A stretch of DNA of 64,000 nt from CAISIP01 sp038326025 (GCA_038326025.1 JBBQJP010000008.1:1-64000), one strand, 5' to 3'; shown: positions 42,899 to 52,482, numbered from the stretch's first letter. Notes: generated from the sequence alone by a model not told the origin. Numbers and translations: made by a program.

Positions 42899-45800
42899 AT
42901 GACGCCTCCCATGTGGCCCCACCTGCCGGCTTACGCCGAGCTTCATTGCCTGTCCAGTTTCAGTTTCCAGCGCGGAGCCTCGCAGCCGGAAGAACTGGTC
43001 GCGCGTGCTGCCGCGCTCGGCTACACCGCGCTGGCGGTCACCGACGAGTGTTCGGTCGCCGGTCTGGTGCGGGCCCATGTCGAGGCGAAAAAATGCGGGC
43101 TCAAGCTGCTGCCGGGCGCCGAGTTCCGCGTCCAGGGCGTCTGGCCGCGGTCCGACTCCGAGCATGTGCCGCAGGTGCCGGTGGCCGATGCGTTGGGGCG
43201 GCAAGGGCGGGCGGGGTTGCCCGTCGGCATGACGCCGCCTGCCGTCGGGGCTATCCCCACCGCGCATGCGGCCATGGCACCCCATGGCGACATCACGCTG
43301 GTGGTGTTGCCGCACAACTTGGATGGCTGGGGCAATCTGTGCGAGTTCATCACCGCAGCGCGGGCCAAGGCGGTCAAGGGCGACTACCAGGTGAGCTGGG
43401 CCGGCAGCGATCTGGCATCGCTGCGGCATTGCGAGATCTTGCTGGTGCCGCCGCGTGGCATGGTGTTCGAGGCCTTGTGGGGCGCGTGCCACCATGCCCG
43501 GGCGCTGTTCGAAGGCCGGCTCTGGCTGGCGCTGGAGTTGCTGCACGGGCTCGATGACGATTTGTGGCAACACACGTTGGAGCAGATCTCGCAACACAGC
43601 GGCGTGCCCCTGGTCGCTGCCGGCAACGTGCACATGCATGTGCGCTCGCGCAAGCCGCTGCAGGATGTGATCAGCGCAATACGGCTGGGTCGCCCGGTGG
43701 CCGATTGCGGTTTCGACCTGCAACCCAACGCCGAGGCGCATCTGCGTGCACGGTTGCGTCTGGCCGGCATCTATGCGCCGGCGTTGTTGCAGGCAAGCTG
43801 CATGGTGGCGGCGCGTTGCACCTTCAGCCTGGACGAACTGCGTTACCAGTATCCGCAAGAGACGGTGCTGCCCGGCCTGACTGCGGCACAGACGCTGCGC
43901 CAGTTCACCTACGAGGGTATGAGCCAGCGTTATGCGCAGGGGATTCCGGCAGCGGTGCAGGCGCAGGTCGAACATGAACTCGACCTCATCGCCGAACTGA
44001 AATACGAGATGTATTTCCTCACCGTGTACGACATCGTGCGGTTCGCGCGCGAACGCCACATCCTGTGCCAGGGTCGTGGTTCGGCAGCCAACTCGGCGGT
44101 CTGTTATTGCCTGGGCGTGACCGAAGTCGATCCCGCGCGCATGAACGTGTTGTTCGAGCGTTTCATCAGCCGCGAGCGCAACGAGCCGCCGGATATCGAC
44201 GTCGATTTCGAACACCAGCGGCGCGAGGAGGTGATCCAGTACATCTACGCCAAATACGGTCGCGAGCGCGCCGCGATCACCGGCGTGGTGGTGACCTACC
44301 GACCCAAGAGTGCGATTCGCGATGTGGGCAAGGCGCTGGGTATTCCTGACACGTTGGTCGATGCGTTTGCCAAGCAACACCGCTGGTTCGATGGCGTGAT
44401 GCGGCTGGAGCAGACCTTGCTCGATACGTTAGATGACGCCGGTCTGTCGGCCGACGACCCGCGCATCGTCTTGTGGCTCGACTTGACGCAGCAACTGCTC
44501 GGTTTCCCGCGCCACCTGAGCCAGCATGTCGGCGGCTTCGTACTCACGCAGGGCAAACTCACGCGCCTGGTGCCGGTCGAGAACGCCTCCATGCCGGATC
44601 GTTCTGTGATCCAGTGGGAGAAAGACGACCTCGACGCCATGGGTCTGCTCAAGGTCGACGTGCTGGCGCTAGGCATGCTCAGCGCGATCCGGCGTTGCCT
44701 GGATCTGATCAGCGCACAGCGTGGCTATACCTTCCAGATGCAGGACATTCCGGCCGAGGACGCGGCCACCTACGACATGATCTGCGCCGCCGACACCGTC
44801 GGTGTGTTCCAGATCGAGAGCCGGGCCCAGATGAGCATGTTGCCGCGGCTGCGCCCGCGCTGTTTCTACGACCTGGTAATCGAGGTGGCGATCGTGCGAC
44901 CCGGGCCGATCCAGGGCGGCATGGTGCACCCGTATCTAAAGCGCCGCCAGGGCCTGGAGCCCGTGGACTACCCCGGCCCGGGCTTGCGCGAAGCGTTGGG
45001 ACGTACCCTGGGTGTGCCGATTTTCCAGGAGCAGGTGATGCAGGTGGCGATGCTGGCCGCAGGTTTCAGCGCCGGCGAATCCGACGATCTGCGCCGTTCC
45101 ATGGCGGCCTGGAAACGCAAAGGCGGCGTACACAAGTTCTACGACCGTATGGTGCAGGGCATGGTCGCCAACGGTTACACCGAAGAATTTGCGCAGAACA
45201 TCTTCAAGCAGATCGAGGGTTTTGGCGAATACGGTTTTCCCGAAAGCCACGCCGCCAGTTTCGCGCTGCTGGTTTATGTGAGCTGCTGGCTCAAGCACCA
45301 TGAGCCTGCCTGCTTCCTGGCCGCGATGCTCAATTCCCAACCGCTGGGTTTTTATGGCCCGTCGCAACTGGTGCAGGACGCCAAGCGCCATGGTGTCGAG
45401 GTGCGGGCGGTCGACGTGATGTGCAGCGACTGGGACAACACGTTGGAAAACGACGTGGCAAAGGCCGGGATGGCCTGGTCGCAGGCAGTGGAGTCGGATG
45501 ACCATTCGGCTCAGAAACCTCGCCGAAATGCGCAGAGCGAGACGAGACCGGCGAAATCGGGATCTGACCCCCATTTGCTGCCTGACCCTCATTTGCAGCC
45601 GGCTGTGCGTCTGGGTCTGCGCATGGTCTCGGGGTTGGGTGAGGCGGCTGCGCAGCGCATCGTTCTGGCGCGCGCTGAGGGTCTCTTTGCGACGACCGAA
45701 GATCTGGCCTTGCGCGCCGGGCTTGACCAGGGTGATCTCAAGGCGCTGGCCAGTGCCGACGCCTTGCGCGCCTTGTCGGGCCATCGGCGCCAGCAGGTCT

Positions 45801-46315
45801 GGGATGCGTCGGCGCTCAAGCCGGCGCCGCCCTTGCTCAGGTCGGTTCCGGTCGACGAAGACTGGCTGGAATTGCCCGCCGCCAGTGAGGGCGAGGAGGT
45901 GGTGTTCGACTATGCGTCCACCGGCCTGTCGCTGCGCCGCCATCCGGTGTCCTTGCTGCGCGAACAACTGGCCGGCATGAAGTTGCTCACCGCCGCGCAG
46001 ATGCATGACCTTCCCGATGGCCGGCTGGTGCGCGCCTGTGGTCTGGTCGTGATGCGCCAGCAGCCACAGACCGCCAAGGGCGTGGTGTTCGTGACACTGG
46101 AAGACGAAACCGGCAGTGTCAACGTCATCGTCTGGAAAAGCCTGCGCGAACAGCAACGCAGCGAGTTGTTGTATTCGCGCTTGCTGGCGGTCTACGGCAT
46201 CTGGCAACGCGACGCCGAAACCGGTGGCGAAGTGCGCCACCTGATTGCCAAGCGGCTCAAGGACCTGACGCCGCTGCTCGGCGGCCTGGCAACACGCAGC
46301 CGGGAGTTTCATTGA
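42899..46315 (+). CDS. dnaE2: Error-prone DNA polymerase III alpha subunit DnaE2 (ImuC)
   Basis: A 1138-residue C-family polymerase doing error-prone synthesis across lesions. The N-terminal PHP domain begins AYAELHCLSSFSFQRGAS, the catalytic aspartates are in PPDIDVDFEHQRREEV (Asp432, Asp434), the segment FGEYGFPESHAASFALLVYVSCWLKHHEPACFLAAMLNSQPLGFY is diagnostic, and a C-terminal OB fold contains VNVIVWKSLREQQR. Two non-conserved insertions are present: about 40 residues in the PHP domain (near 80-120) and about 50 residues near 850-902 containing a tandem repeat. ATG 42899 is used; 42911 is possible. A LexA box lies 45 bp upstream. The frame is intact in spite of the damaged genes next to it. 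Confidence 0.95.
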   Translation: MTPPMWPHLPAYAELHCLSSFSFQRGASQPEELVARAAALGYTALAVTDECSVAGLVRAHVEAKKCGLKLLPGAEFRVQGVWPRSDSEHVPQVPVADALGRQGRAGLPVGMTPPAVGAIPTAHAAMAPHGDITLVVLPHNLDGWGNLCEFITAARAKAVKGDYQVSWAGSDLASLRHCEILLVPPRGMVFEALWGACHHARALFEGRLWLALELLHGLDDDLWQHTLEQISQHSGVPLVAAGNVHMHVRSRKPLQDVISAIRLGRPVADCGFDLQPNAEAHLRARLRLAGIYAPALLQASCMVAARCTFSLDELRYQYPQETVLPGLTAAQTLRQFTYEGMSQRYAQGIPAAVQAQVEHELDLIAELKYEMYFLTVYDIVRFARERHILCQGRGSAANSAVCYCLGVTEVDPARMNVLFERFISRERNEPPDIDVDFEHQRREEVIQYIYAKYGRERAAITGVVVTYRPKSAIRDVGKALGIPDTLVDAFAKQHRWFDGVMRLEQTLLDTLDDAGLSADDPRIVLWLDLTQQLLGFPRHLSQHVGGFVLTQGKLTRLVPVENASMPDRSVIQWEKDDLDAMGLLKVDVLALGMLSAIRRCLDLISAQRGYTFQMQDIPAEDAATYDMICAADTVGVFQIESRAQMSMLPRLRPRCFYDLVIEVAIVRPGPIQGGMVHPYLKRRQGLEPVDYPGPGLREALGRTLGVPIFQEQVMQVAMLAAGFSAGESDDLRRSMAAWKRKGGVHKFYDRMVQGMVANGYTEEFAQNIFKQIEGFGEYGFPESHAASFALLVYVSCWLKHHEPACFLAAMLNSQPLGFYGPSQLVQDAKRHGVEVRAVDVMCSDWDNTLENDVAKAGMAWSQAVESDDHSAQKPRRNAQSETRPAKSGSDPHLLPDPHLQPAVRLGLRMVSGLGEAAAQRIVLARAEGLFATTEDLALRAGLDQGDLKALASADALRALSGHRRQQVWDASALKPAPPLLRSVPVDEDWLELPAASEGEEVVFDYASTGLSLRRHPVSLLREQLAGMKLLTAAQMHDLPDGRLVRACGLVVMRQQPQTAKGVVFVTLEDETGSVNVIVWKSLREQQRSELLYSRLLAVYGIWQRDAETGGEVRHLIAKRLKDLTPLLGGLATRSREFH
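45565..45600 (+). repeat. Two tandem 18-bp units inside dnaE2
   Basis: TGACCCCCATTTGCTGCC is followed directly by TGACCCTCATTTGCAGCC (two differences). In frame they encode DPHLLP-DPHLQP (residues 890-901), within a non-conserved segment between the polymerase fingers and the helix-hairpin-helix region. The preceding GGGATCTGACCCC resembles extragenic repeat elements, so it may be a domesticated repeat insertion. Confidence 0.75.
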
Positions 46316-46479
46316 ACATGGCGGTGCCGTGCCAGGCGTGAAGTGACGTGTCAGGTGACAAGACGTCACGTGACACGCCCGTCGCCACGCGCGAACCCGG
46401 CCCGAACCAGGTCACTGCATCACCGTGCAACGTCATTTGGTGCAGGCAAGCGAAGCGCCCCGCGACGCAGCGAACCGAA

Positions 46480-46683
46480 TCAGGACTTGCTTTCCTGCCC
46501 GTCCTTCTTCGCGCTCAGGCAGGTCTTCATGAAACCCTTGCGTTCGTCACCGGACTTGCCGACCGCCTGCTTGTTGCACATGGCCATTTTGTTCTGTTGC
46601 GGTGACTTGGTTTTTTCTTGGGCGTGGGCCAATCCAAGGCTCAGGCACATGCCGACGGCCAGCAGCGAGAGAAATTTTTTCAT
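46480..46683 (-). CDS. psiF: PsiF-family small periplasmic protein
   Basis: A 67-residue secreted protein with signal peptide MKKFLSLLAVGMCLSLGLAHA and one PsiF repeat, MAMCNKQAVGKSGDERKGFMKTCLSA, with two cysteines that may form a disulfide. E. coli PsiF is induced by phosphate starvation and has unknown function; that protein has two repeats, so this is a short form. The start at 46683 follows AGGAG. It is a single-gene unit on the minus strand after dnaE2. Confidence 0.85.
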   Translation of the reverse strand: MKKFLSLLAVGMCLSLGLAHAQEKTKSPQQNKMAMCNKQAVGKSGDERKGFMKTCLSAKKDGQESKS

Positions 46684-47023
46684 GACGTGACTCCTAGGTG
46701 TGACAGTGGACAGCAGGTGCCCCGGATTGGACACCTGCAACCGACACGCCGGCAGCTGCCAGGCGAATGAGCCTTGGCGCGGCGACCCGCGTGTGGGTGT
46801 CCTGATACTAGGAAGCTGCTGCACCGATGTATTCCACCCGATGAGGGATGGCGTGCAGGATGTCACCAATCAGGGGGATGGCATGCAGAATGGCTCTGAC
46901 GAAGTGGAGTTGATCCCTGTCACTTGCGATCCGCAACCCGAAAAATTGCACTGGCAAAATCACCCTTCCGACAATGTCTGACCTCGTGCCCCCGCGGGCA
47001 CACCCATTTCAAGGAAATCTCAC
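46684..47023. other. 340-bp intergenic region between psiF and the Bug protein gene
   Basis: No gene or clear structure is seen besides the ribosome binding sites of the two divergent genes (AGGAG near psiF and AAGGAAA upstream of the GTG start of the Bug protein). Confidence 0.5.
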
Positions 47024-48013
47024 GTGAACGTTTTTCCCCTGCGCCGCGCGTTGATCGCGCTCGCCGCCACCACCGTATGTCTCGGCACAACCACCGGCGC
47101 GTTTGCCGCCTGGCCTGACAAACCCATCAAGATGGTGGTGCCGTTTCCGCCTGGCCAGGCGACCGACATTTTTGCCCGCGCGCTGGCCGAGCAACTGGGG
47201 CAACGTCTCGGTCAGACGATCGTGGTGGAGAACAAGGCCGGTGCCGGCAGCAACATCGGCAGCGACGCAGTAGTGCGCTCTGCGCCGGACGGCTACACCC
47301 TGCTGGTCGCGGGCAGTGCGATGGCGGTAAACCAGACCCTGTACAAAAGCGTCAGCTTTGATCCGACCAAGGACCTGGTCGGCATCTCGCTGATCGCCAA
47401 GGTGCCGCTGATTTTCCTGGCGACACCGGCATCGGGCATCACGTCGATGAAAGACCTGGTCGCCAAGGCCAAGGCGGCGCCGGGCCAGCTCAACTACGCC
47501 AGCGCCGGCATCGGTGGCACACAGCATCTGTCGGGCGAGATGTTCAAGTCACGCGCCAAGGTCTTCGTGACGCACATTCCGTACCGCGGCAGCGGACCGG
47601 CACAGGCCGATTTTCTGGGCAACCAGATTCCGCTGATGGTCGACTCGGTAACGGCAGCCTTGCCACATATCAAGGCGGGCAAGGCTGTTGCGCTGGCCGT
47701 CACATCGGCGCAGCGCACACCCCAGTTGCCCGATGTGCCAACCATGGCCGAGAGTGGTGTGCCCGAACTCAAGGGTTTCGAAGCCGTGGGCTGGCTCGGT
47801 TTGATGGCGCCCAAGGGCACACCTGCCGACATCCTGCAGCGCCTGAACACCGAAGTTGTCAGCCTGCTCAAGGGTGAGTCGCTGGGCAAATTCATCCGCG
47901 AGCGCGGGTCCGAGCCGGCGCCCATGACCGGTCCCGAGTTCGACCGATTCGTGGCTGACGAGATCCGCAAATGGGGTGACGCGGTGAAGGCGTCGGGCGC
48001 GTCCGCTGAGTAG
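47024..48013 (+). CDS. Bug-family (TctC-like) tripartite tricarboxylate transporter solute-binding protein
   Basis: A 329-residue periplasmic binding protein with signal peptide ending GAFAAWPDKPIKMVVPFPPG, the standard Bug start. ENKAGAGSNIGSDAVVRSAPDGYTLL and ASAGIGGTQHLSGEMFK are conserved ligand-pocket blocks, and THIPYRGSGPAQADFLGNQI follows. Bug proteins bind small carboxylates or amides, and most are orphans without TctAB, as here. GTG start, preceded by AAGGAAA. A divergent AraC/MFS pair lies downstream, so it may share their inducer, but this is not shown by the sequence. Confidence 0.93.
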   Translation: MNVFPLRRALIALAATTVCLGTTTGAFAAWPDKPIKMVVPFPPGQATDIFARALAEQLGQRLGQTIVVENKAGAGSNIGSDAVVRSAPDGYTLLVAGSAMAVNQTLYKSVSFDPTKDLVGISLIAKVPLIFLATPASGITSMKDLVAKAKAAPGQLNYASAGIGGTQHLSGEMFKSRAKVFVTHIPYRGSGPAQADFLGNQIPLMVDSVTAALPHIKAGKAVALAVTSAQRTPQLPDVPTMAESGVPELKGFEAVGWLGLMAPKGTPADILQRLNTEVVSLLKGESLGKFIRERGSEPAPMTGPEFDRFVADEIRKWGDAVKASGASAE

Positions 48014-48064
48014 GCCCGATTCGGGTGACGCTGCCTTGCGTGCTGGCAAGCGGGCGTCGCGTGC

Positions 48065-48925
48065 TCAGCGTCGGAAGGCGCTGGGGGCCTGCCCCATCGC
48101 GCTGCGGAACATGGCGCTGAAGGCGCTGTCACTGGTGTAACCGCTGGCGGCGGAAACCTGTGCCACTGGCGCGCCCCGCGCCAGCATCGGCAGCGCACGC
48201 GCCAGCACCACTTGCTGGCGCCAATGCTGGAAGCTGGTGTCGAGTTCGCTGCGGAAAAGGCGCGCAATCGTGCGTTCGCTGGCGCCCACGTCACGCGCCC
48301 ATTCGGCCAGTGTGGCGCAGCGGGCCGGCGCCTGCATCACTGCCTCGCACAACATGCGCAGGCGGTTGTCGCCGGTCTGCGGATGGGGCAGCGGAACACC
48401 GAGTTGCTGCATCGGCGCCTGCGCCAGCTCGCTGAGCACCAGCGCGGCAATCAGGGACTCGCGGGCCGCGGCTTTCGCCGGGTCGACCGGCGATCCGGCC
48501 AGTTCGCCACCGACCTCATCGAGTGCCCGAACCAACTCGCGCAGCAATGTAGACACCACCAGCATCCTGCAGGTCTGCCAGCCGACAGGTACGACGTCGG
48601 CATGGATGTACAGGGTACAAAAGGCGGCATCTTCCAGCGCGTTGACCGAATGGCGCACGCCGGGCGCGATCCATACCGCACGCGAAAACGGGACGATGTA
48701 GCTGACCGTGTCGTGGTTATCTGCACTTTGCGCCGCGGTCACTTGCAGCACGCCGCTGGCGCAATACGCCAATTGCGCCCAGCCATGGTGGTGCGGTTCG
48801 AAGTGGGTGTCGGCCGGCAGTGCGCGGGCGCGCACGCGCACCGGACGATCAGCGCTGGGCCGGAACGCATCGGTGTCGCCAACGGGCGTCAGTGAAGCCG
48901 AAAGCGTTGACTTGGGACGTGCCAT
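48065..48925 (-). CDS. AraC-family transcriptional regulator with N-terminal cupin
   Basis: A 286-residue regulator. The N-terminal cupin sensor holds HFEPHHHGWAQLAYCASGVLQV (about 41-62), and the C-terminal double helix-turn-helix holds CATLAEWARDVGASERTIARLFRSEL and the AraC signature region GYTSDSAFSAMFRSAMGQAPSAFRR. It is divergent from the MFS gene with 77 bp between starts, so it most likely controls that transporter. Its ligand is unknown. Confidence 0.92.
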   Translation of the reverse strand: MARPKSTLSASLTPVGDTDAFRPSADRPVRVRARALPADTHFEPHHHGWAQLAYCASGVLQVTAAQSADNHDTVSYIVPFSRAVWIAPGVRHSVNALEDAAFCTLYIHADVVPVGWQTCRMLVVSTLLRELVRALDEVGGELAGSPVDPAKAAARESLIAALVLSELAQAPMQQLGVPLPHPQTGDNRLRMLCEAVMQAPARCATLAEWARDVGASERTIARLFRSELDTSFQHWRQQVVLARALPMLARGAPVAQVSAASGYTSDSAFSAMFRSAMGQAPSAFRR

Positions 48926-49002
48926 GATGTTTGGCTGAAATTCGACGAATATTGGCGATCCATCGCAAATGCGAATCGACGCAACATCTTACGATAGGCA
49001 CC

Positions 49003-50274
49003 ATGAGTTCCCCAGCACTACCGGCCACGGCGCAATTGCCTGACAACAGCCGAAAGCAGGACGCCGCGGTGATTGGCCTGGTCGGCGTTGCGCACATGAT
49101 CAGCCACTTCAGCCAGTTGTTGCTGGCGCCGCTATTCCCGTGGCTCAAGGACGTGTTTCAGGTCAGCTACACCGAGCTGGGCTTTTTGATGACGCTGTTT
49201 TTCGTGGTCTCGTGTGCGGTGCAGACCACATCGGGTTTCCTGGTCGACCACTTCGGTCCCAGGCCCATCCTGTTTGCCGGCCTGTCCTTGATCGGTCTGG
49301 CGGCGATGGGATATGCCAGCAGCACCAGTTACGCGATGCTGGCGGCATCGGCGATCGTGGGCGGCATCGGTAATGGCGTATTCCATCCGGTCGACTACAC
49401 CTTGCTCAACCGCAAGATTCATCCGCAACGCCTGGGCCATGCCTACAGCGTGCATGGCATCACCGGCAGCCTGGGCTGGGCATTGGCTCCGGCAATGCTG
49501 GTGCCGATCACGTTGTTGGCGTCATGGCGCGTCGCGTTGGTCTGCGCCGGTGTTCTGGCTTGGTCGGTGTTGCTGCTGGTTTGGTTGAATCGCAAACAAC
49601 TGGTGTTGCCGCCAACTGCGGCGAAGGACGGCATATCGCGCACGGCAGGTGCACAGACCGCGGGTACCGGCGAGGGGAGTCTCGATTTCCTGCGTATTCC
49701 CGCCGTGTGGATGTGCTTCGCGTTTTTCTTTTTCTATGCAATGGCGCTGAGCGTGGTGCAGGCGTTTGCACCCGAGGCCGCGCGCCAATTGCATGACTTT
49801 CCGCTGGCGCTGGTGGCCGCGTGCCTGACCATCTACATGGTTTGTGCGGCGGCGGGAATGGTGCTGGGCGGGTTTCTCGTGTCCGATCCGTCGCGCTGCG
49901 AGCGCATCGTGGGTGCCGGCTTTGGTATTGCAGCCTGCGTGGCCGCCATCATCGGATTTGCGCCGGTGCCGGGCATGGCAGTGCCGGTGCTCTTCGGCAT
50001 CATGGGTTTCAGCAGCGGCATTGCCGGTCCGTCGCGGGATCTGCTGGTCAAGAGATCCACGCCGGAGAACGCCACCGGCAGGGTCTACGGCGTGGTGTAT
50101 TCCGGGTTAGACATCGGCCAGGCCGTAGCACCGTTGATTTTCGGGCGGCTGATGGACCATGGCAGCTACCAGGGCATCTGGCTGGGGCTGATGATCGTCC
50201 AGGGCATTTTGATCTTCAGCGCATTCCGGGTGCGTCGGGTACGTCGCACGGTGCTGGCGCCGTCGCCGGCCTGA
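49003..50274 (+). CDS. MFS transporter, fosmidomycin-resistance-like
   Basis: A 423-residue 12-helix transporter of the inner membrane. VGVAHMISHFSQLLLAPLFPWLKD at the N-terminus, SGFLVDHFGPRPILFAGL and the GNGVFHPVDYTLLNRK segment resemble the Fsr-type branch of the major facilitator superfamily. The ATG at 49003 fits the family start, and the longer GTG reading from 48931 runs into the divergent promoter. Regulation by the adjacent AraC protein is likely. The substrate is unknown. Confidence 0.88.
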   Translation: MSSPALPATAQLPDNSRKQDAAVIGLVGVAHMISHFSQLLLAPLFPWLKDVFQVSYTELGFLMTLFFVVSCAVQTTSGFLVDHFGPRPILFAGLSLIGLAAMGYASSTSYAMLAASAIVGGIGNGVFHPVDYTLLNRKIHPQRLGHAYSVHGITGSLGWALAPAMLVPITLLASWRVALVCAGVLAWSVLLLVWLNRKQLVLPPTAAKDGISRTAGAQTAGTGEGSLDFLRIPAVWMCFAFFFFYAMALSVVQAFAPEAARQLHDFPLALVAACLTIYMVCAAAGMVLGGFLVSDPSRCERIVGAGFGIAACVAAIIGFAPVPGMAVPVLFGIMGFSSGIAGPSRDLLVKRSTPENATGRVYGVVYSGLDIGQAVAPLIFGRLMDHGSYQGIWLGLMIVQGILIFSAFRVRRVRRTVLAPSPA

Positions 50275-50316
50275 TCCGTTCAGAACTTGCCCACATGTCC
50301 GTCGGCCGATGGGGTG

Positions 50317-51213
50317 TCAGACGGCGCTGCGGTGGCGTGTGATGCAGGTGTCGAGCACGTCGCCAATGTCGCGCTGCCACCAGTTCGCAGCCGAGAAAAT
50401 TTCGACCTCGCTGTAGCCGGAGAAACCATGATCTTCGACCCAACCGCGCGCCTGCGGTATGTCGATGACACCGTCACCCATCATGCCGCGGTCGACCAAC
50501 AGATCAGTGGTTGGCGTCAGCCAGTCGCAGACATGAAACGCCAGCAAGCGGTGCCGGCCGGCGCGCGCGATCTGGGCTTGAAGTTTGGGATCCCACCAGA
50601 CGTGGTACATGTCGACGGCAACGCCCAGGTCGATGGGCCGCGCGTGGCTTGGCGTTGAAACCGGGTCGAGCTGGTCACAAAGATCCAGGGCCTGTTCCAG
50701 CGTGTTGACGCATGCGCGATCGGCCGCGTACATCGGGTGCAGCGGTTCAATGGCCAGTGGCATGTGGCAACTGCGGGCGTACTCGATCAGCCGGGCGATG
50801 CCGTCACTGACTTGTGTGCGTGCCTGCGCGATATTCTTGTGCGCGGCCTTGCCTTCCAGGGCACCGGGCAAGCCGCCCACCACCAGCACCAGGCATGGCG
50901 CACCCAAAGTACAGGCCTCGTCGACCGCGCGCCGGTTGTCGTCATGTGCGGCCTGCAGGCCCGCTGCATCAAGGGCCGGGAACATGCCGCCGCGGCAGTA
51001 GCCGGACAGTTCCAGTCCGTGTGCTTTGATCGTGGCTGCCACGTTCACGAGCCCGGCTGCCGCCACCTGGTCGCGCCAGGGGGCAACCGCACGGATGCCG
51101 CGTGCCGCGCAGGCGTCGAGGATGTCGATCAGCGGCACGTCGGTGCCGCGGCTCTTGCGCACTGTGGCCGTATTGATCGACAGCCAGCGATGGTCCTGCG
51201 AGAAGTCCCTCAT
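50317..51213 (-). CDS. Sugar phosphate isomerase/epimerase-like TIM-barrel protein
   Basis: A 298-residue AP-endonuclease-2-like TIM barrel (PF01261) of the type that epimerises or dehydrates keto-sugars and inositol derivatives. SINTATVR, the metal-ligand glutamate in MPLAIEPLHPMYAADRACV, VAVDMYHVWWDP and FHVCDW and the SGYSEVEIFS end fit the family. Its ATG overlaps the TGA of the DUF993 gene (ATGA), so the two are translationally coupled and act together. Starts at 51213; the longer frame to 51315 is inside the upstream gene. Substrate unknown. Confidence 0.88.
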   Translation of the reverse strand: MRDFSQDHRWLSINTATVRKSRGTDVPLIDILDACAARGIRAVAPWRDQVAAAGLVNVAATIKAHGLELSGYCRGGMFPALDAAGLQAAHDDNRRAVDEACTLGAPCLVLVVGGLPGALEGKAAHKNIAQARTQVSDGIARLIEYARSCHMPLAIEPLHPMYAADRACVNTLEQALDLCDQLDPVSTPSHARPIDLGVAVDMYHVWWDPKLQAQIARAGRHRLLAFHVCDWLTPTTDLLVDRGMMGDGVIDIPQARGWVEDHGFSGYSEVEIFSAANWWQRDIGDVLDTCITRHRSAV

Positions 51214-52418
51214 GCTTCGACACCGTGTATTGCCAGCAGCGCACGCATGCGGTGCGCGGCCAACTCGGATTGTTCCAGCAGATTGGCCGCGTCGGCCAGC
51301 CGGAACAGTTCGCACAGGTGCACCAGCGAACGTGTGCTTTGCTGGCCGCCGACCATCGTGAAATGGTTTTGGTGGCCATTGAGCCAGGCCATGAAGACCA
51401 CGCCGGTCTTGTAGAACCGGGTCGGTGCGGCAAAGATGTGGCGCGACAAAGCGACGGTCGGGCCAAGGATGGCGTGGAACCGATCCGTGTCGCCTTGGGC
51501 CAGCGCGGCCAGTGCGGCACTTGCAGCAGGAGCGATCGCGTCGAAGATGCCCAGTAAGGCATCGCTTTGGCCGTGTACGGTGGCGCTACCGAAACCGTCT
51601 CCCGCGATCAATTCGGCATAGTTGAAGTCGTCGCCGGTGTACATGCGAACGCCATTGCCATCCGCGCCGCCGGTAGCCGGCAGGCGTCGGCGCATCGCGA
51701 TTTCCTTGTCCTTGTCGAGCAGCGATACCTTGACGCCGTCGACCTTGTCCGCATGGGCCTGGATGATGCCCAGCGCGGTATCCGTGGCCGCGTTCAGGTC
51801 GGATGAGCCCCAATAACCCGCCAGCGCCGGGTCGAACATGTCGCCCAGCCAGTGCAGGATCACCGGTTGGCGCGCCTGGCGCAGGATGCGGTCGTAAACG
51901 CGCTCATAGTCGGCGGGACTCTTGGCAACACGGGCCAGGGCACGGCTGGCCATGATGATGAGTTTGCCGCCGAGTTTCTCGATCGCCGCCATCTGTTCTT
52001 CGTAGGCACGGATCACGTCGTCGACCGAGCAGACATCTTCCAGGACCAGGTGGTCGGTGCCGCAGCCCGATGCGACCAGCGCACCGGGTACGTCCTTGGC
52101 GGCGTCCAGCGAGCGGCGGATCAGCTCCAGCGAAGTGGGCCAGTCCAGGCCCATGCCGCGTTGCGCCGTGTCCATGGCTTCGGCGACTCCAAGGCCCAGC
52201 GACCATAGATGGCGCCGATAGGCGATGGTGGCGTCCCAGTCGACGGCGCTTTGCAGCCACGGGTCAATCGGGGCGCGCGGGTCGGCAACCACATGGGCTG
52301 CCGAGTAGGCAATGCGGTTGAATACGGGTCCGGACGTTGGCCGCACCGGCGGCTTGCCGCGCAAGGTATAGCGGGCCAGGTCGCCATTGGCGCCTATCAG
52401 TTGCAAAGTCGAAGTCAT
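51210..52418 (-). CDS. DUF993 family protein (dihydrodipicolinate synthase-like TIM barrel)
   Basis: A 402-residue protein of DUF993 (PF06187), which is distantly related to the class I aldolases of the dihydrodipicolinate synthase type. RIAYSAAHVVADP, WDATIAYRRHLWSLGLGVAEAMDTAQRG, and the central VILHWLGDMFDPALAGYWGS and DGVKVSLLDKDKE blocks are typical; the Lys in KVSLLDK is at the position where the aldolase family has its Schiff-base lysine, which is inference. AGGGA precedes the ATG at 52418. It lies between the Gfo/Idh dehydrogenase (64 bp) and the isomerase (overlap), suggesting a three-step sugar-derivative pathway. Confidence 0.87.
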   Translation of the reverse strand: MTSTLQLIGANGDLARYTLRGKPPVRPTSGPVFNRIAYSAAHVVADPRAPIDPWLQSAVDWDATIAYRRHLWSLGLGVAEAMDTAQRGMGLDWPTSLELIRRSLDAAKDVPGALVASGCGTDHLVLEDVCSVDDVIRAYEEQMAAIEKLGGKLIIMASRALARVAKSPADYERVYDRILRQARQPVILHWLGDMFDPALAGYWGSSDLNAATDTALGIIQAHADKVDGVKVSLLDKDKEIAMRRRLPATGGADGNGVRMYTGDDFNYAELIAGDGFGSATVHGQSDALLGIFDAIAPAASAALAALAQGDTDRFHAILGPTVALSRHIFAAPTRFYKTGVVFMAWLNGHQNHFTMVGGQQSTRSLVHLCELFRLADAANLLEQSELAAHRMRALLAIHGVEA

Positions 52419-52482
52419 GGGATATTCCCTGTGGAAGTCGCAGAAATGTGAAACGGATTCGGGTAAAGTTGGCCTTGGCCGA

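Noticed and set aside
42845..44380. 511-codon minus-strand frame opposite dnaE2
   Set aside because: An antisense shadow of the polymerase gene, with His/Arg/Gln-rich composition typical of such frames.
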